Below are positions 24,405-34,139 of a stretch of 64,000 nt of DNA, piece by piece. The position numbers were made by a program, and so were the translations under genes. Within the stretch, counting starts at the first letter, position 1, and each line of letters opens with the position of its first letter. Source of the stretch: an uncultured Ruminococcus sp. GTDB lineage: Bacteria > Bacillota > Clostridia > Oscillospirales > Acutalibacteraceae. The DNA lies in NCBI GenBank assembly GCA_902773135.1, contig CACYDP010000048.1:1-64000 (forward strand). Reading direction: 5' to 3'. Under the pieces are notes generated by a model. It worked only from the letters and a program-made list of their open reading frames with translations, was not told the DNA's origin and did no database searches.

Positions 24405-25685
24405 ATGGCAGAAATAAAACCGTTCAAAGGTCTGAGATTCAATACTCAAAAAGCCGGCAAAATTGAAGAACTTGTTTGTCCTCCTTATGATATTATAAGC
24501 GATGAACAAAGAAAAAATTATCTTGAAAAAAACCCTGACAATATTATCCGTCTGGAACTACCAAAAGGCGATCATCCTTATGAAGATGCTCGTACAACAC
24601 TTCAGACACAGCTCGAAAACGGCATATTGAAAAATGACGAGAAAGATTCCGTTTACATCTACGAGGAAGAATTTACCATAAATGGTTTACATACAAAATT
24701 CAAGGGCTGTATTGTTCGTGTCAAACTGGAAGAATTTTCAAAAGGTATTGTTCTTCCTCATGAGGAAACGCTCTCAAAGGCAAAACAGGACAGATTTAAC
24801 CTGATGAAAGCAACTAATTGTAATTTTAGCCAAATATATTCACTCTATATGGATCCGGAACATAAAATCATTGACCGTCTGGATCAACTTTCATTGGATA
24901 ACGCCGAGATAGAATTGACCGATGACGAAAATGTCACACATCGTCTTTGGACAGTGACAGACTCCGAACAAATATCAGCAATCTGCAAAGATTTTGCAGA
25001 TAAAAAGTTATATATCGCTGATGGTCATCATCGTTATGAAACAGCACTCAATTACCGCAATTACTGCCATGAAAACAACATCGGCAACGGCGGAGAAAAT
25101 TACGTGATGATGATGCTGGTTGATATGGAACACCCCGGACTTGTCGTATTGCCGACACATCGTCTGGTACGTGATCTTCCCCAATTTGACAGTGAAAAAC
25201 TCCTTGGCGAATGTAAGGACTATTTCGATACAGAAGAAAACATTGCTGTTAATGACGCTGAAAAAAGACTGAAAGAATTGTATGATGACGGAAAAAAAGC
25301 ATTTGCATTTTACGGGGGAAATGCTGTATGCACAATACTGGTATTGAAAGACAATGCGGTCCTTTCTCAGCTTCTCCCCGAAAAAAACGAGGCATTAAGA
25401 CAGCTTGATGTTACAGTTCTGCACACTTTGGTACTGGAAAAAATTTTTGGCATTGACGCAGATAATATGGCGAAACAAATTAATCTGACATATGTCAAAC
25501 AATTTGATGAGGCTGTTTCTGCTGTGGATCAAAAAAATGCTCAATGTGCGTTTATCCTGAACCCGACAAGAGTGACCGAAATCCGTGACGTTGCCGCTGC
25601 CGGCGAAAAAATGCCCCAAAAATCCACTTATTTTTATCCGAAATTGATTACCGGTCTGGTAATGAACAGCTTAGACCAGAATTAA
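24405..25685 (+). CDS. DUF1015 family protein
   Basis: A 426-residue soluble protein of the DUF1015 family. It starts MAEIKPFKGLRFN followed by CPPYDIISDEQR, and has RLELPKGD and YIADGHHRYETAL near the middle, both hallmarks. The conserved DGHHR suggests a metal or phosphoryl site. Members in some bacteria sit with serine metabolism genes, but no function can be assigned here. Monocistronic, with its own promoter and a shared terminator. Confidence 0.88.
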   Translation: MAEIKPFKGLRFNTQKAGKIEELVCPPYDIISDEQRKNYLEKNPDNIIRLELPKGDHPYEDARTTLQTQLENGILKNDEKDSVYIYEEEFTINGLHTKFKGCIVRVKLEEFSKGIVLPHEETLSKAKQDRFNLMKATNCNFSQIYSLYMDPEHKIIDRLDQLSLDNAEIELTDDENVTHRLWTVTDSEQISAICKDFADKKLYIADGHHRYETALNYRNYCHENNIGNGGENYVMMMLVDMEHPGLVVLPTHRLVRDLPQFDSEKLLGECKDYFDTEENIAVNDAEKRLKELYDDGKKAFAFYGGNAVCTILVLKDNAVLSQLLPEKNEALRQLDVTVLHTLVLEKIFGIDADNMAKQINLTYVKQFDEAVSAVDQKNAQCAFILNPTRVTEIRDVAAAGEKMPQKSTYFYPKLITGLVMNSLDQN

Positions 25686-25695
25686 ATATCAAAAC

Positions 25696-25745
25696 AGCAC
25701 TCCCCTGCCTGCACTTATGATAAAGCGTAGGCAGGGGAGCTGCTA
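25696..25745. terminator. bidirectional terminator between convergent genes
   Basis: CTCCCCTGCCT pairs perfectly with AGGCAGGGGAG around a ~19-base loop, with further AGCA/TGCT pairing outside. It separates the DUF1015 gene and the phosphatase gene. Confidence 0.8.
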
Positions 25746-26564
25746 TTATTTCAATACCGAATTTCTGAAATGGAGAAAAGTTTCATAAGGAATCTTAAGT
25801 CCTTTTGTAAGAAATTCATCGAAATCGGCATAGTCTTCCTTTATACTGTCAAAAAACGCATCTAAACAGCTTTCTTCCGCAAGAAACAAATTTTTGAACT
25901 GAAGGGCTTTTTCTTCTGTATATCCTTTTTTCAGTGCCTGTTGGTATATCATTTCAGCCATTTCAATATTACGCATATTGGTAAGCAGATAATCTTCTTT
26001 AATGGTATTCATATCGACGGAGAGAGCATATAGTATCACAGCTGTTATTACTCCGCAGCGATCCTTTCCTGCTGTACAATGCCATAAAATACTGCCTTTT
26101 GCATAATCATGTTCCATAATGATACGGATAATCCTACCGATATTATTGCGGCATTTTTCATCTTTGATCATTTTGATATATACATCTTTAAGAGAGGGAA
26201 TCTGTGACTGTGTCTGATTTCTTTTCGCTTGCGTTTCTTTTTCGTGCGTCACGCCGATATTCTGTTGATCAAACAGCGGAGAACTGATGAATTCTATACG
26301 ATCAATATTGACATCGGGGTTTTGCTGCTGTTCCATCTCAGTACGAATATCAAGCACAACAGACAAATGGTATTGTTCGGTCAGTGTTTGAATATCTTTT
26401 TCTGATGCATCAGAAAGACTGGCCGAACGTATCATCAAATGTTCCCCTATCGTTTTGCCATGGTCGATTTTAATTCCGCCCAGTCCCCTTATATTATGTA
26501 CTCTTTCAAGATGAATGATTCTGCTTTCATTTTTTGCTGCTATTTCGGAAAGGTTACGCTCCAT
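25746..26564 (-). CDS. tyrosine-type protein phosphatase
   Basis: A 272-residue phosphatase of the Y_phosphatase3/dual-specificity kind. The active-site loop HCTAGKDRCG (CX5R, with Lys and Asp as in lipid-phosphatase-like bacterial enzymes) lies at ~residue 155. It is preceded by NIRGLGG...G...IRSASLSD and VVLDIRTEME, both typical. The substrate may be phosphotyrosine protein or a phosphoinositide. No signal peptide, so it is cytoplasmic or non-classically secreted. ATG 26564 has GGGAGG 8 bases upstream. Confidence 0.85.
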   Translation of the reverse strand: MERNLSEIAAKNESRIIHLERVHNIRGLGGIKIDHGKTIGEHLMIRSASLSDASEKDIQTLTEQYHLSVVLDIRTEMEQQQNPDVNIDRIEFISSPLFDQQNIGVTHEKETQAKRNQTQSQIPSLKDVYIKMIKDEKCRNNIGRIIRIIMEHDYAKGSILWHCTAGKDRCGVITAVILYALSVDMNTIKEDYLLTNMRNIEMAEMIYQQALKKGYTEEKALQFKNLFLAEESCLDAFFDSIKEDYADFDEFLTKGLKIPYETFLHFRNSVLK

Positions 26565-26660
26565 AGTTGATGCCTCCCTGTCAGTTTTTTCTATTCTAAC
26601 ATATTCATCGAACAATGTCTACCAATTTTTACTGATTTTAATAAAAATAATTAAGAGAAC

Positions 26661-26714
26661 CTCTAAAATCATACCTCCTGCTGTCAAAGTTCATCTGACA
26701 ACAGGAGGTATGAT
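26661..26714 (-). terminator. probable terminator of panBCD
   Basis: ATCATACCTCCTG (26668-26680) pairs perfectly with CAGGAGGTATGAT (26702-26714), extended by TGTCA/TGACA beyond one mismatch (18 of 19 pairs). On the minus strand the stem is followed by TTTTAG. Confidence 0.6.
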
Positions 26715-26715
26715 A

Positions 26716-26812
26716 AATTGTGGGTACAGGAACTCACAACACGGACGACCTGCCTGGGTCATCTTGGTGGGGTCGGGGTAGTACCTCAATATTCAGTAAT
26801 GGGCATCAATAT
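26716..26812. repeat. dispersed intergenic repeat, copy A
   Basis: This stretch between panD and its terminator shares an opening AATTGTGGGT, an inner TCTTGGTGGGGT and a closing ATATTCAGTAATGGGCATC with a second stretch at 59188-59267 (AATTGTGGGT, TCTTGATGGGGT, ATATTCCATAATCGGCATC). The middle parts differ in length. It does not look like coding sequence. Confidence 0.45.
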
Positions 26813-27214
26813 CTATGATAAAACCGAGTTATCGTAAAATTTGCCGTGCTTTTCGTATTCGGTAATTTTAACAGGCTTGTTCGATGAATCTACCATCACT
26901 ACTTTAGGATGGTTATTTTCTGCTTCTTCAGGGGTCATATCGGCATATGCCATAATAATGATCGTATCACCTTTCTGACCGGAACGTGCCGCTGCTCCGT
27001 TCAGACAGATAATTCCGCTGTCTGCTTCTCCTGCAATCACATAAGTTTCGATGCGGCTGCCGCTGTTCACATTAACAATATGAACTCTTTCATATTCAAA
27101 TATACCGGCTGCTTTCATCAGCGTTTCGTCTATGGTGATACTGCCGATATAATTCAGTTCGGATTCGGTGATCACAGCACGGTGAATTTTGCTTTTCAGC
27201 ATTGATACCAGCAT
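26813..27214 (-). CDS. panD: aspartate 1-decarboxylase proenzyme
   Basis: A 133-residue proenzyme. It cuts itself at Gly-Ser in NYIGSITID (Ser25 region) to make the pyruvoyl group used to decarboxylate aspartate to beta-alanine for pantothenate. [16 protein letters not shown] and NGAAAR are typical. The ATG overlaps the panC stop by one base (TAATG), with GGAGG upstream, so translation is coupled. Last gene of panBCD. Confidence 0.96.
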   Translation of the reverse strand: MLVSMLKSKIHRAVITESELNYIGSITIDETLMKAAGIFEYERVHIVNVNSGSRIETYVIAGEADSGIICLNGAAARSGQKGDTIIIMAYADMTPEEAENNHPKVVMVDSSNKPVKITEYEKHGKFYDNSVLS

Positions 27215-28077
27215 TATTCCGCCTCCTTGTCAATATCTTCTGTGAAAAAGTTATCTATCAGACGGGTTTTGCCGATATATACCGCTATGGCACACAATGC
27301 CGGACGATTCAGAACCGGAATCTGCTGCATTGTTTTGCAGTCTACGATTTTGACATAATCGATTCTGGCAAGAGGTTCATCCGCAATCATTTTCTGCATT
27401 GCCGCAATAATTTCCGAACAATCGGTTTCTCCTTCCTTCACCATCTGTTCTCCGAGAAAGATTGATTTGGACAAAACCAGAGCCGCCTTGCGTTCTTCAG
27501 GCGTAAGATAGGTATTTCTGGAGCTCTTTGCCAGACCATCACTTTCTCTGATGATAGGACAGCCTATAATATTGAGATTCATATTCAGATCTTCTGCCAT
27601 ATGTTTGATCACGGCAAGCTGCTGGGCATCTTTTTTACCGAAATACGCATTATCGGGCTGAACAATATTGAAAAGTTTGGTAACGACCGTGCAAACACCT
27701 CTGAAATGAACGGGACGGCTCAAACCGCAAAGCTCGTTTGTCAGAACCGTCATATCGACAAAAGAAGAAAATCCTTCATTGTACATTTCTTCCGGCTCGG
27801 GATGAAAAATCAAATCTGCTCCATGCTCCTGCACAAGTGCCGCATCATGCTCTATATCACGAGGATAACTCTGAAGATCTTCATGAGGACCGAACTGCAT
27901 CGGATTCACAAAATCCGAAACAACCGTTCTGTCATTTTCTTTGACGGATCTGTCTATCAGGCTGGCGTGTCCTTCATGGAGATAGCCCATTGTCGGCACC
28001 AGACCTACGGTCAGTCCCTGTTTTCTCCATTCGGCTGTTTGTCTGCGTACTTCCTCTATTGTTTTGACGATTTTCAT
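27214..28077 (-). CDS. panC: pantothenate synthetase
   Basis: A 287-residue ligase joining pantoate and beta-alanine with ATP. It has [13 protein letters not shown] (HIGH-like motif), [25 protein letters not shown] and the KMSKS-like [16 protein letters not shown]. It starts three bases after the panB stop and overlaps panD. The set makes pantothenate, the precursor of coenzyme A. Confidence 0.96.
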   Translation of the reverse strand: MKIVKTIEEVRRQTAEWRKQGLTVGLVPTMGYLHEGHASLIDRSVKENDRTVVSDFVNPMQFGPHEDLQSYPRDIEHDAALVQEHGADLIFHPEPEEMYNEGFSSFVDMTVLTNELCGLSRPVHFRGVCTVVTKLFNIVQPDNAYFGKKDAQQLAVIKHMAEDLNMNLNIIGCPIIRESDGLAKSSRNTYLTPEERKAALVLSKSIFLGEQMVKEGETDCSEIIAAMQKMIADEPLARIDYVKIVDCKTMQQIPVLNRPALCAIAVYIGKTRLIDNFFTEDIDKEAE

Positions 28078-28080
28078 AGA

Positions 28081-28917
28081 TCAGTCCTCCGATGTCAGTT
28101 CCGCAAGAATATCTTCCGAAATCTGATAAGTATGTTCTTTTGACGGAAATTCTCCCGATTTTGTTTCACGTATATATTCTTCTATTCCTTGGCACATTGC
28201 CGTTCTGATTGCTGCAAACTGCTTTACAAACTTCGGAACGTGGTCTGTCGTCAGACCGAGCATATCCTGATAAACCAGGACCTGTCCGTCACAGCTGCTG
28301 CCGGCACCGATACCAATGGTAGGGATTGATAATTGTTTTGTAATGATTTCTGCAAGTTTTGACGGAATTCCCTCGAGTACCAGAGCACAAGCCCCTGCCT
28401 CTTGAATTTTAATAGCATCTTCTATGATTTTTTTAGCTGCTTTGGTACTTTTGCCCTGCACTTTAAAACCGCCGAAAACATTGACCGACTGCGGTGTCAG
28501 TCCCAGATGTGCCACAACAGGAATTGATGCATTCACAATTGCCTGAATTTGCTCACAAACTTCCGCACCGCCCTCTAATTTCACAGCATTGGCACCGCCT
28601 TCTTTGATCAACCTTCCTGCATTCAGGACGGCATCATAAACACTTGTCTGATAAGAAAGAAACGGCATATCGGCAACGATAAAGGCATTTTTGGCACCTC
28701 TTGCCACAGCTGCCGTATGATGAATCATATCTTCCATTGTGACGGGAAGTGTGTTTTCATATCCGAGCATCACCATTCCCAGCGAATCTCCTACCAATAT
28801 GGAATTGATTCCGCACTCATCAATGATTTTTGCGGTCGTGTAGTCATAAGCAGTAAGCATCGTTATTTTATCTCCTGATTGCTTCTGCGACATCAATGTT
28901 GAAACCGTATTTTTCAT
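28081..28917 (-). CDS. panB: 3-methyl-2-oxobutanoate hydroxymethyltransferase
   Basis: A 278-residue TIM-barrel enzyme that adds a hydroxymethyl group from methylene-THF to 2-oxoisovalerate, the first step to pantothenate. Seen are [40 protein letters not shown] and HLGLTPQS. The start at 28917 (AAAGGAG 6 bases upstream) is chosen; the frame runs 37 codons further upstream through the promoter. First gene of panBCD. Confidence 0.95.
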   Translation of the reverse strand: MKNTVSTLMSQKQSGDKITMLTAYDYTTAKIIDECGINSILVGDSLGMVMLGYENTLPVTMEDMIHHTAAVARGAKNAFIVADMPFLSYQTSVYDAVLNAGRLIKEGGANAVKLEGGAEVCEQIQAIVNASIPVVAHLGLTPQSVNVFGGFKVQGKSTKAAKKIIEDAIKIQEAGACALVLEGIPSKLAEIITKQLSIPTIGIGAGSSCDGQVLVYQDMLGLTTDHVPKFVKQFAAIRTAMCQGIEEYIRETKSGEFPSKEHTYQISEDILAELTSED

Positions 28918-28980
28918 TTTGTTCTCCTTTGTAATAATAGTTATCTTTCCTTTTATATTAACAGGATAAGGTACTATTCT

Positions 28981-29009
28981 ATTATAATACTTCGTTTGCG
29001 ATAAATCAA
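28981..29009 (-). promoter_or_regulatory. sigma-A promoter of panBCD
   Basis: On the minus strand TTGATT (29009-29004), a 17-base spacer and a perfect TATAAT (28986-28981), with a ~60-base leader before panB. Confidence 0.82.
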
Positions 29010-29067
29010 TGCTGTTCATCGTCTTCACAAAAAATCAATTGTATTCGTTTGGCAGTCGGCAGTATAA

Positions 29068-31194
29068 TCAGCTTGACCCATTAATCACAAAGTCTATGCT
29101 GCCTTGTGCAACACTGGCAGACCGGACAATGATCGCAACAGGATCACCTATGGAATAACTGATGCCGCTGAAACTGTCACGTGTCATGGTTGTACCGTTA
29201 AACTCAAAATAAGAATATGGCTGTTCTGTGAGATTCACAAATCCTTCTATCCCATTCTCTATGACAACATAAATTCCTTTGTTGGTAATGCCCGATATAA
29301 TGCCGTTATGCTCTTCACCGATATGTCTGCTCATATATTCAGCAGCATAGCATTTCTCCGTTTCACGCTCTGCACGCATTGCACGAAGTTCCCGTTCCGA
29401 TGACATAGCAGCCGATTGTTTAGCAAAATCAGCAAATTCCGATTCTATTTTATCAACGGGCACCCCGGCAATCAGTGATGAGAGAATACGATGTATAGAA
29501 GTATCGGGATAACGTCTTATCGGAGAAGTAAAATGACAATAATCCTCCAGAGAAAGTCCGAAATGTCCCAGAGGACGAACATCATATCTGGCTTTCGCCA
29601 TTGTTCTGAGCACTTGTGAAGAAATCAGTGCCGAGTACTTTGTTTCTTTCGCTTTGGTGATGAGTGCTGCAAGATCTGTCTGATGCAAACCACTCTTTAA
29701 ACGCCGTGTTTCAAAACCACAGGCGGCGGCAAGTTCCGAAAGCGTTTCAAGACGCTCTTTTTCGGGAGCTTCGTGTACCCGATACACAAAGGGAATCCCT
29801 GCACTTTTGGCATACAAGGCTGCCGCCCGGTTTGCCATAATCATAAATTGTTCTATCAGTTCTTCTGCTTTTCCTCTTTCTCTTGCCGAAACTCCTGTAC
29901 AGACACCGAACTCGTCCAGTACAAAACGAAGTTCGGTGGATTCAATTTCGAGTTCCCCTCTTTTACGGGCTTTTTCTTTCAACAGTTCTGCCAGTTTCTG
30001 TGCTTCCAATATCGATTCGTAAACAGGGGCATATTTTTCCTTGAGTTCATCATCTGCTGTATGATCAAGAATTTTATTAACTTCTGAGTATACCCCTCTG
30101 ACCTTGGAAACGATCACAGATTTTTCAAAACGATAATCTATGAATTCCGCATTGTCATCAAGAATCATCATTGCAGAAAAAGTCAGCTTTTTGACACCGG
30201 CATTCAGCGAACAGCAGCCGTTTGAAATTTCAACAGGCAGCATCGGAATCACACGGTCGGCAAAATACACCGATGTTCCCCTTTCCATTGCTTCTTTATC
30301 CAGCATACTGCCTTTGGTAACATAATGGGATACATCCGCAATGTGAACACCAAGTTCCCAACCTTTTTCCAATTTTTTAACAGAAATTGCATCATCAAGA
30401 TCTTTGGCGTCCTCACCGTCAATAGTAAAAATGGCTTCGTCACGCAAATCGAGCCGTTTGGCAATTTCTTCGTCCGTTATCGGTTCTGCCGCTTTGAGAG
30501 CTGCTTCGTGCTTGACGGCAACGGTAAATTTATTCGGAATCCCGTTGGCATCAATAATGGCATCGGCACAGATCTTTGCCGAACCGGCATTTCCGTAAAT
30601 ACGAATGACCCGTGCATACACCCTTTTTTCTTTTTGGTTATAGGATATAGCCGCCTTGACTTTATCACCATTCCTGGATTTCAGTTCTCCGCCCTGTACA
30701 ATGCGAAGGCGGTAAGAAAAAAGATTATCGGGCAGAACATATGCCTTGCCTTTTCTTCCTTTCGCTCCTTTTTCACGTTCGATCGTACCGGTGATAATTC
30801 TGGAACCTTTTTCAAGTACCTTATCCACTTCGCCTGAAAGACCCTTTTCGGTATCACGTATATTTTTCAGCATCACCCTGTCACCTGGCAAAGCGGTTTT
30901 CAAACAAGATGTATTGATATAAATATCCGGCATATCTTCATCTTCAGGGTGAGCAAAGGCAAAGCCCCTGGAATATCGGACAATGGTCGCTGCAATACAG
31001 TTGGCCGCTGACGGAAGGGCAATTTTTTTTCTTTTGATAATAACCAGCTGCCCTTTGGATTCCAGATAAGCAATGGCATTATTAAAATCTTCGGTTTCAA
31101 GAAGTCCCGTCATCAGCTGAAGGTCACGTCTTTCCACAGGCTCTTGCTGATCCTTCAGAATATTCATAATTATTTCTGTGTCTTTGATATTCAT
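29068..31194 (-). CDS. rnr: ribonuclease R
   Basis: A 708-residue 3'-5' exoribonuclease that degrades structured RNA. The layout is an N-terminal winged helix (~1-60), cold-shock domains (~65-220), the RNB catalytic domain with FTIDGEDAKDLDDAISV (metal-binding Asp cluster, ~residue 265), HFTSPIRRYPD, and a C-terminal S1 domain (~630-705; GIISGITNKGIYVVIE). The length is typical. The start ATG follows GGGAGGAG. Last gene of the cca-dnaD-dnaC-degV-rnr run. In many relatives rnr is beside secG, which here is a few genes away. Confidence 0.96.
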   Translation of the reverse strand: MNIKDTEIIMNILKDQQEPVERRDLQLMTGLLETEDFNNAIAYLESKGQLVIIKRKKIALPSAANCIAATIVRYSRGFAFAHPEDEDMPDIYINTSCLKTALPGDRVMLKNIRDTEKGLSGEVDKVLEKGSRIITGTIEREKGAKGRKGKAYVLPDNLFSYRLRIVQGGELKSRNGDKVKAAISYNQKEKRVYARVIRIYGNAGSAKICADAIIDANGIPNKFTVAVKHEAALKAAEPITDEEIAKRLDLRDEAIFTIDGEDAKDLDDAISVKKLEKGWELGVHIADVSHYVTKGSMLDKEAMERGTSVYFADRVIPMLPVEISNGCCSLNAGVKKLTFSAMMILDDNAEFIDYRFEKSVIVSKVRGVYSEVNKILDHTADDELKEKYAPVYESILEAQKLAELLKEKARKRGELEIESTELRFVLDEFGVCTGVSARERGKAEELIEQFMIMANRAAALYAKSAGIPFVYRVHEAPEKERLETLSELAAACGFETRRLKSGLHQTDLAALITKAKETKYSALISSQVLRTMAKARYDVRPLGHFGLSLEDYCHFTSPIRRYPDTSIHRILSSLIAGVPVDKIESEFADFAKQSAAMSSERELRAMRAERETEKCYAAEYMSRHIGEEHNGIISGITNKGIYVVIENGIEGFVNLTEQPYSYFEFNGTTMTRDSFSGISYSIGDPVAIIVRSASVAQGSIDFVINGSS

Positions 31195-31212
31195 CAATTC
31201 TCCTCCCTGTTT

Positions 31213-32067
31213 TTATGATTCCGTCATAAACAGTATGCCCAACGTTCCCGGTCCGCAATGCGAAGATATGGTACAGCTGGCACGGGTCACATAAATTTTT
31301 TGGAATAAATGAAGTTTTTCGAGTTCGTTTTTGACCGTTGTCACATACTGCTGCTCTACTCCTGCGTGTGTGATAAAAATTCTGTCGGTTTTAATTTTTT
31401 TGAATTGTGACAATTTTTCGTGAACATACTGAATCAGAACACGATCAAATTTTCCTCTGTATTTTTTTCCTACGGTCATAGAGCCATCTTGATTATCAAC
31501 CTCTATACAGGGTTTCAGGCTGAGAAGATTGGCTCCCAGCATCGCCAGTGTGGAACACCGTCCGCCTGCCCTGAGATAGTTGAGCTTATCAATAACAAAA
31601 CTGCTGTGGCATCGGGATACAAGTGCTTTCAGGTCGGAAACAATTTCTGCTGTATCCAGTCCTTTTCTGATCCTGTCATAAGCCTCTAATACGATATGTC
31701 CCGTTCCTGTCGAAAGATTGCACGAATCAATCGGATAAATATGTCCCAGCTGTTCGGCTGCCCTGACACAATTGGCATAGGAAGATGAAAGTGCCGAACC
31801 AATATTGATATGTATGATGTCATAGCCTTGTTCCACATACGGCTGAAAAGCCGCTATATATTCGTCGGTATTCACTGCCGATGTTTTGGGAAGTGTTCCC
31901 GTTTTATCAAAATGCTGATAAATCTCATCAGGCGTTATATTCACACTGTCATCATAGCTTTGATCATTCAGGATAATATGCAGGGGTGTATAGATGACCC
32001 CCGTTTCGGCGGCAAGTTCTTTTGAAAGATCACAAGTACTGTCTGCACTTAATAATATTTTTGACAT
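31213..32067 (-). CDS. DegV family fatty-acid-binding protein
   Basis: A 284-residue DegV protein. Members bind a fatty acid for the FakA/FakB kinase system that feeds phospholipid synthesis (known for FakB). Seen are ILLSADSTCDLS, PLHIILNDQSYDD, PKTSAVNTDEY, the NIGSALSSSYANC loop and LRAGGRCS. It overlaps the dnaC stop by one base (TAATG) with GGAGG upstream. Confidence 0.92.
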   Translation of the reverse strand: MSKILLSADSTCDLSKELAAETGVIYTPLHIILNDQSYDDSVNITPDEIYQHFDKTGTLPKTSAVNTDEYIAAFQPYVEQGYDIIHINIGSALSSSYANCVRAAEQLGHIYPIDSCNLSTGTGHIVLEAYDRIRKGLDTAEIVSDLKALVSRCHSSFVIDKLNYLRAGGRCSTLAMLGANLLSLKPCIEVDNQDGSMTVGKKYRGKFDRVLIQYVHEKLSQFKKIKTDRIFITHAGVEQQYVTTVKNELEKLHLFQKIYVTRASCTISSHCGPGTLGILFMTES

Positions 32068-33071
32068 TATTTTCCTCCGTTCGTTTTTCTTTCTCTGCGT
32101 TTTTGCTGTCGTATATCGCTGCCGACAAATTCTACCCTGTCAAGCATTCCTATAATTCTGGAAACCGTACGGAAATTATATTTTTCCTGAAGTTCGGCAA
32201 TCGTCAGATTCGTACTGATAATCGTAGGCTTCGACATAATCATTCGTGAGTTAATGATATTATAAATCGCCGATACGGAAAATTTCGTGGTAAACTCCGT
32301 ACCCAAGTCGTCAATAATCAGCAAATCACAGTCCAGTACTAATTGTTCGCTGTTTTCTTCCCGTCCCCTGCCGCTGAAACGTTCATTTTCAATTTTGGAG
32401 AGAATGGCCGGTGCTGAAACATAGATCACACCGTAACCTCTGTCAATCGCTGTTTTGGCAACAGAAAGTGACAAATGGGTTTTTCCCAATCCGGGACCGC
32501 CCTGAAAAAGCAGACTGCGTGAATTTTCGGAAAAATCATAAGCATACTTCCTGCAAAAAGCCAGTACTTTGGTCATCACCGCACGAGCAGACGTTTTTCC
32601 GCCGTTCAGCAGCGAATCCGAATAATAATCAAGCGAAAAACTGTCAAAATCAGACAGCGACAGCGGCGAAATTTTATTCAGACGTTCATAGGCAGTTTCT
32701 CTGAGCAGGGTTCTCATACAGGAGCACATTTTTCCGCCGACATATCCCGTATCACCGCATTGATCACACTTATGCCATTCCTCAAGGTAATTGTCGGGAA
32801 AACCGAATTTCAGCAAAATCTGATGCAATTCGTCCTGGTATGCCAGATTTTTGACTTTCAGTTTTTCCAGTTCGTTTTTAGCATCTGCACCCGAAAAAAC
32901 CGCTCTGGCGGCAGCAATGGAAGTTTTGGCTGTCAGATGCACCAACTCTTCGGCTCTCGGAGAACGCTGATAAAGAATCTGCCGTCTTTTTTCCAGTGCC
33001 TGTTCATTGTACATGCGGCGGCGTTCCAGTTTTTTTTCCGCTTCATCGTATACATCTCTTGCATATCCCAT
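32067..33071 (-). CDS. DnaC/DnaI-like helicase-loader ATPase
   Basis: A 334-residue AAA+ protein. The N-terminal part (~1-110) is helical and charged, with a Cys cluster CDQCGDTGYVGGKMCSC that may bind zinc as in DnaI. The ATPase core has Walker A GGPGLGKTH (~residue 185), Walker B LLIIDDLGTE and sensor 1 ISTNLTI. It probably loads the replicative helicase together with the DnaD protein next to it. ATG 33071 follows GAGGAG. Two bases separate it from the dnaD stop. Confidence 0.9.
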   Translation of the reverse strand: MGYARDVYDEAEKKLERRRMYNEQALEKRRQILYQRSPRAEELVHLTAKTSIAAARAVFSGADAKNELEKLKVKNLAYQDELHQILLKFGFPDNYLEEWHKCDQCGDTGYVGGKMCSCMRTLLRETAYERLNKISPLSLSDFDSFSLDYYSDSLLNGGKTSARAVMTKVLAFCRKYAYDFSENSRSLLFQGGPGLGKTHLSLSVAKTAIDRGYGVIYVSAPAILSKIENERFSGRGREENSEQLVLDCDLLIIDDLGTEFTTKFSVSAIYNIINSRMIMSKPTIISTNLTIAELQEKYNFRTVSRIIGMLDRVEFVGSDIRQQKRRERKTNGGK

Positions 33072-33073
33072 AT

Positions 33074-34117
33074 TCACCACTCCTCATCGATAATGCTTGT
33101 GCTTTCATATTCGGATATATCATAGGTTGCCCCATAATTTTCCTGCTTTTTTGATTTCTTTTCGTTTCTTTCCCGTGTTTCTCTTTCGACCTGTTCCAAA
33201 TTGGATATGCCCGAATGATGCCAGCGTTCCAGTATGGAATTAACATATTTCGGTATATATTTTCCTTTCAGATCCACACATATTTCATATGCTTTTCTAA
33301 TCATATCCGATGTAAATTTCCATTGATTGATCCACGTATCCGCCAACTTCACTTCTTTTTCGGTAGGAGAATGTTCGTCCATTCCTATGGTACGCTGAAC
33401 GATTCTGGCAGCATTGCGTCCGCCGGTAAGACGTTTGATTTTTTCATCAGCTGCTTCCAGTGTAAAAATTTCTTCATCAGCCCAGGAAATCGCCATTTTT
33501 TCGATATAACGCATATTACATTTGCCAATACTGACGGCATATTGCAAAAGCATAATGATCACTTCGACAGGAAGTCCGTCATATTCATTCATCAGCAGCA
33601 GAGTCGCCTTATCGTTATTGCTTGTGATACGTCCGAAAATCTCATCGGCAGAGTGCATCAGAAATTCGATACTTTTATCATTCAAGGTACGCTGTGCAAT
33701 ATACTTCGGATCGGGTTTTTCGGGACGTGATAAAACACGTTTTTTCTTTGTTTCTTTAGGTTCGGAGGGATTTTGCGGTTCCGGCGGCGGCGTTTCAGAG
33801 GGATTTTCCGTTGGACATTCCTTTTCCGCTGCTGCTTTTTCTTCCGTTCCTGTCTGCTGTACGGGTTCTATGTTTCCTTCGTTGACAGCAATCACACCTG
33901 TCTGTACCCAATACTGTATACAGTCACGGATATCTGCCTGCTGCATAGAAAGCGATGCAGCAAGGTCTTCCACTGTAAAATTATGACCGGCATAACGCAG
34001 AATCCACAAAATCACTTTCAGCTGAGCCGCTCCTGCCAATTTGATATGTTGATCGACAATTACGCTCGGCACGGCAAAAATACTCTGCCAGACTCCGAGA
34101 TTGATATTATATTCCAT
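33074..34117 (-). CDS. DnaD-domain replication-initiation protein
   Basis: A 347-residue protein. The N-terminal winged-helix DnaD_N part (~1-90) begins NLGVWQSIFAVPSVIVDQHI. It is followed by a Pro/Glu-rich linker (~95-140) and a C-terminal DnaB_2/DnaD domain (~150-320) with two related halves. The C-terminal tail is charged. In low-GC Gram-positives DnaD/DnaB and DnaI load the helicase at oriC and stalled forks. The dnaC-like gene directly behind it fits. The start at 34117 (AAAGGTGAG) is favoured over 34171. Confidence 0.88.
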   Translation of the reverse strand: MEYNINLGVWQSIFAVPSVIVDQHIKLAGAAQLKVILWILRYAGHNFTVEDLAASLSMQQADIRDCIQYWVQTGVIAVNEGNIEPVQQTGTEEKAAAEKECPTENPSETPPPEPQNPSEPKETKKKRVLSRPEKPDPKYIAQRTLNDKSIEFLMHSADEIFGRITSNNDKATLLLMNEYDGLPVEVIIMLLQYAVSIGKCNMRYIEKMAISWADEEIFTLEAADEKIKRLTGGRNAARIVQRTIGMDEHSPTEKEVKLADTWINQWKFTSDMIRKAYEICVDLKGKYIPKYVNSILERWHHSGISNLEQVERETRERNEKKSKKQENYGATYDISEYESTSIIDEEW

Positions 34118-34139
34118 TGATTTTCTCACCTTTAAACCA

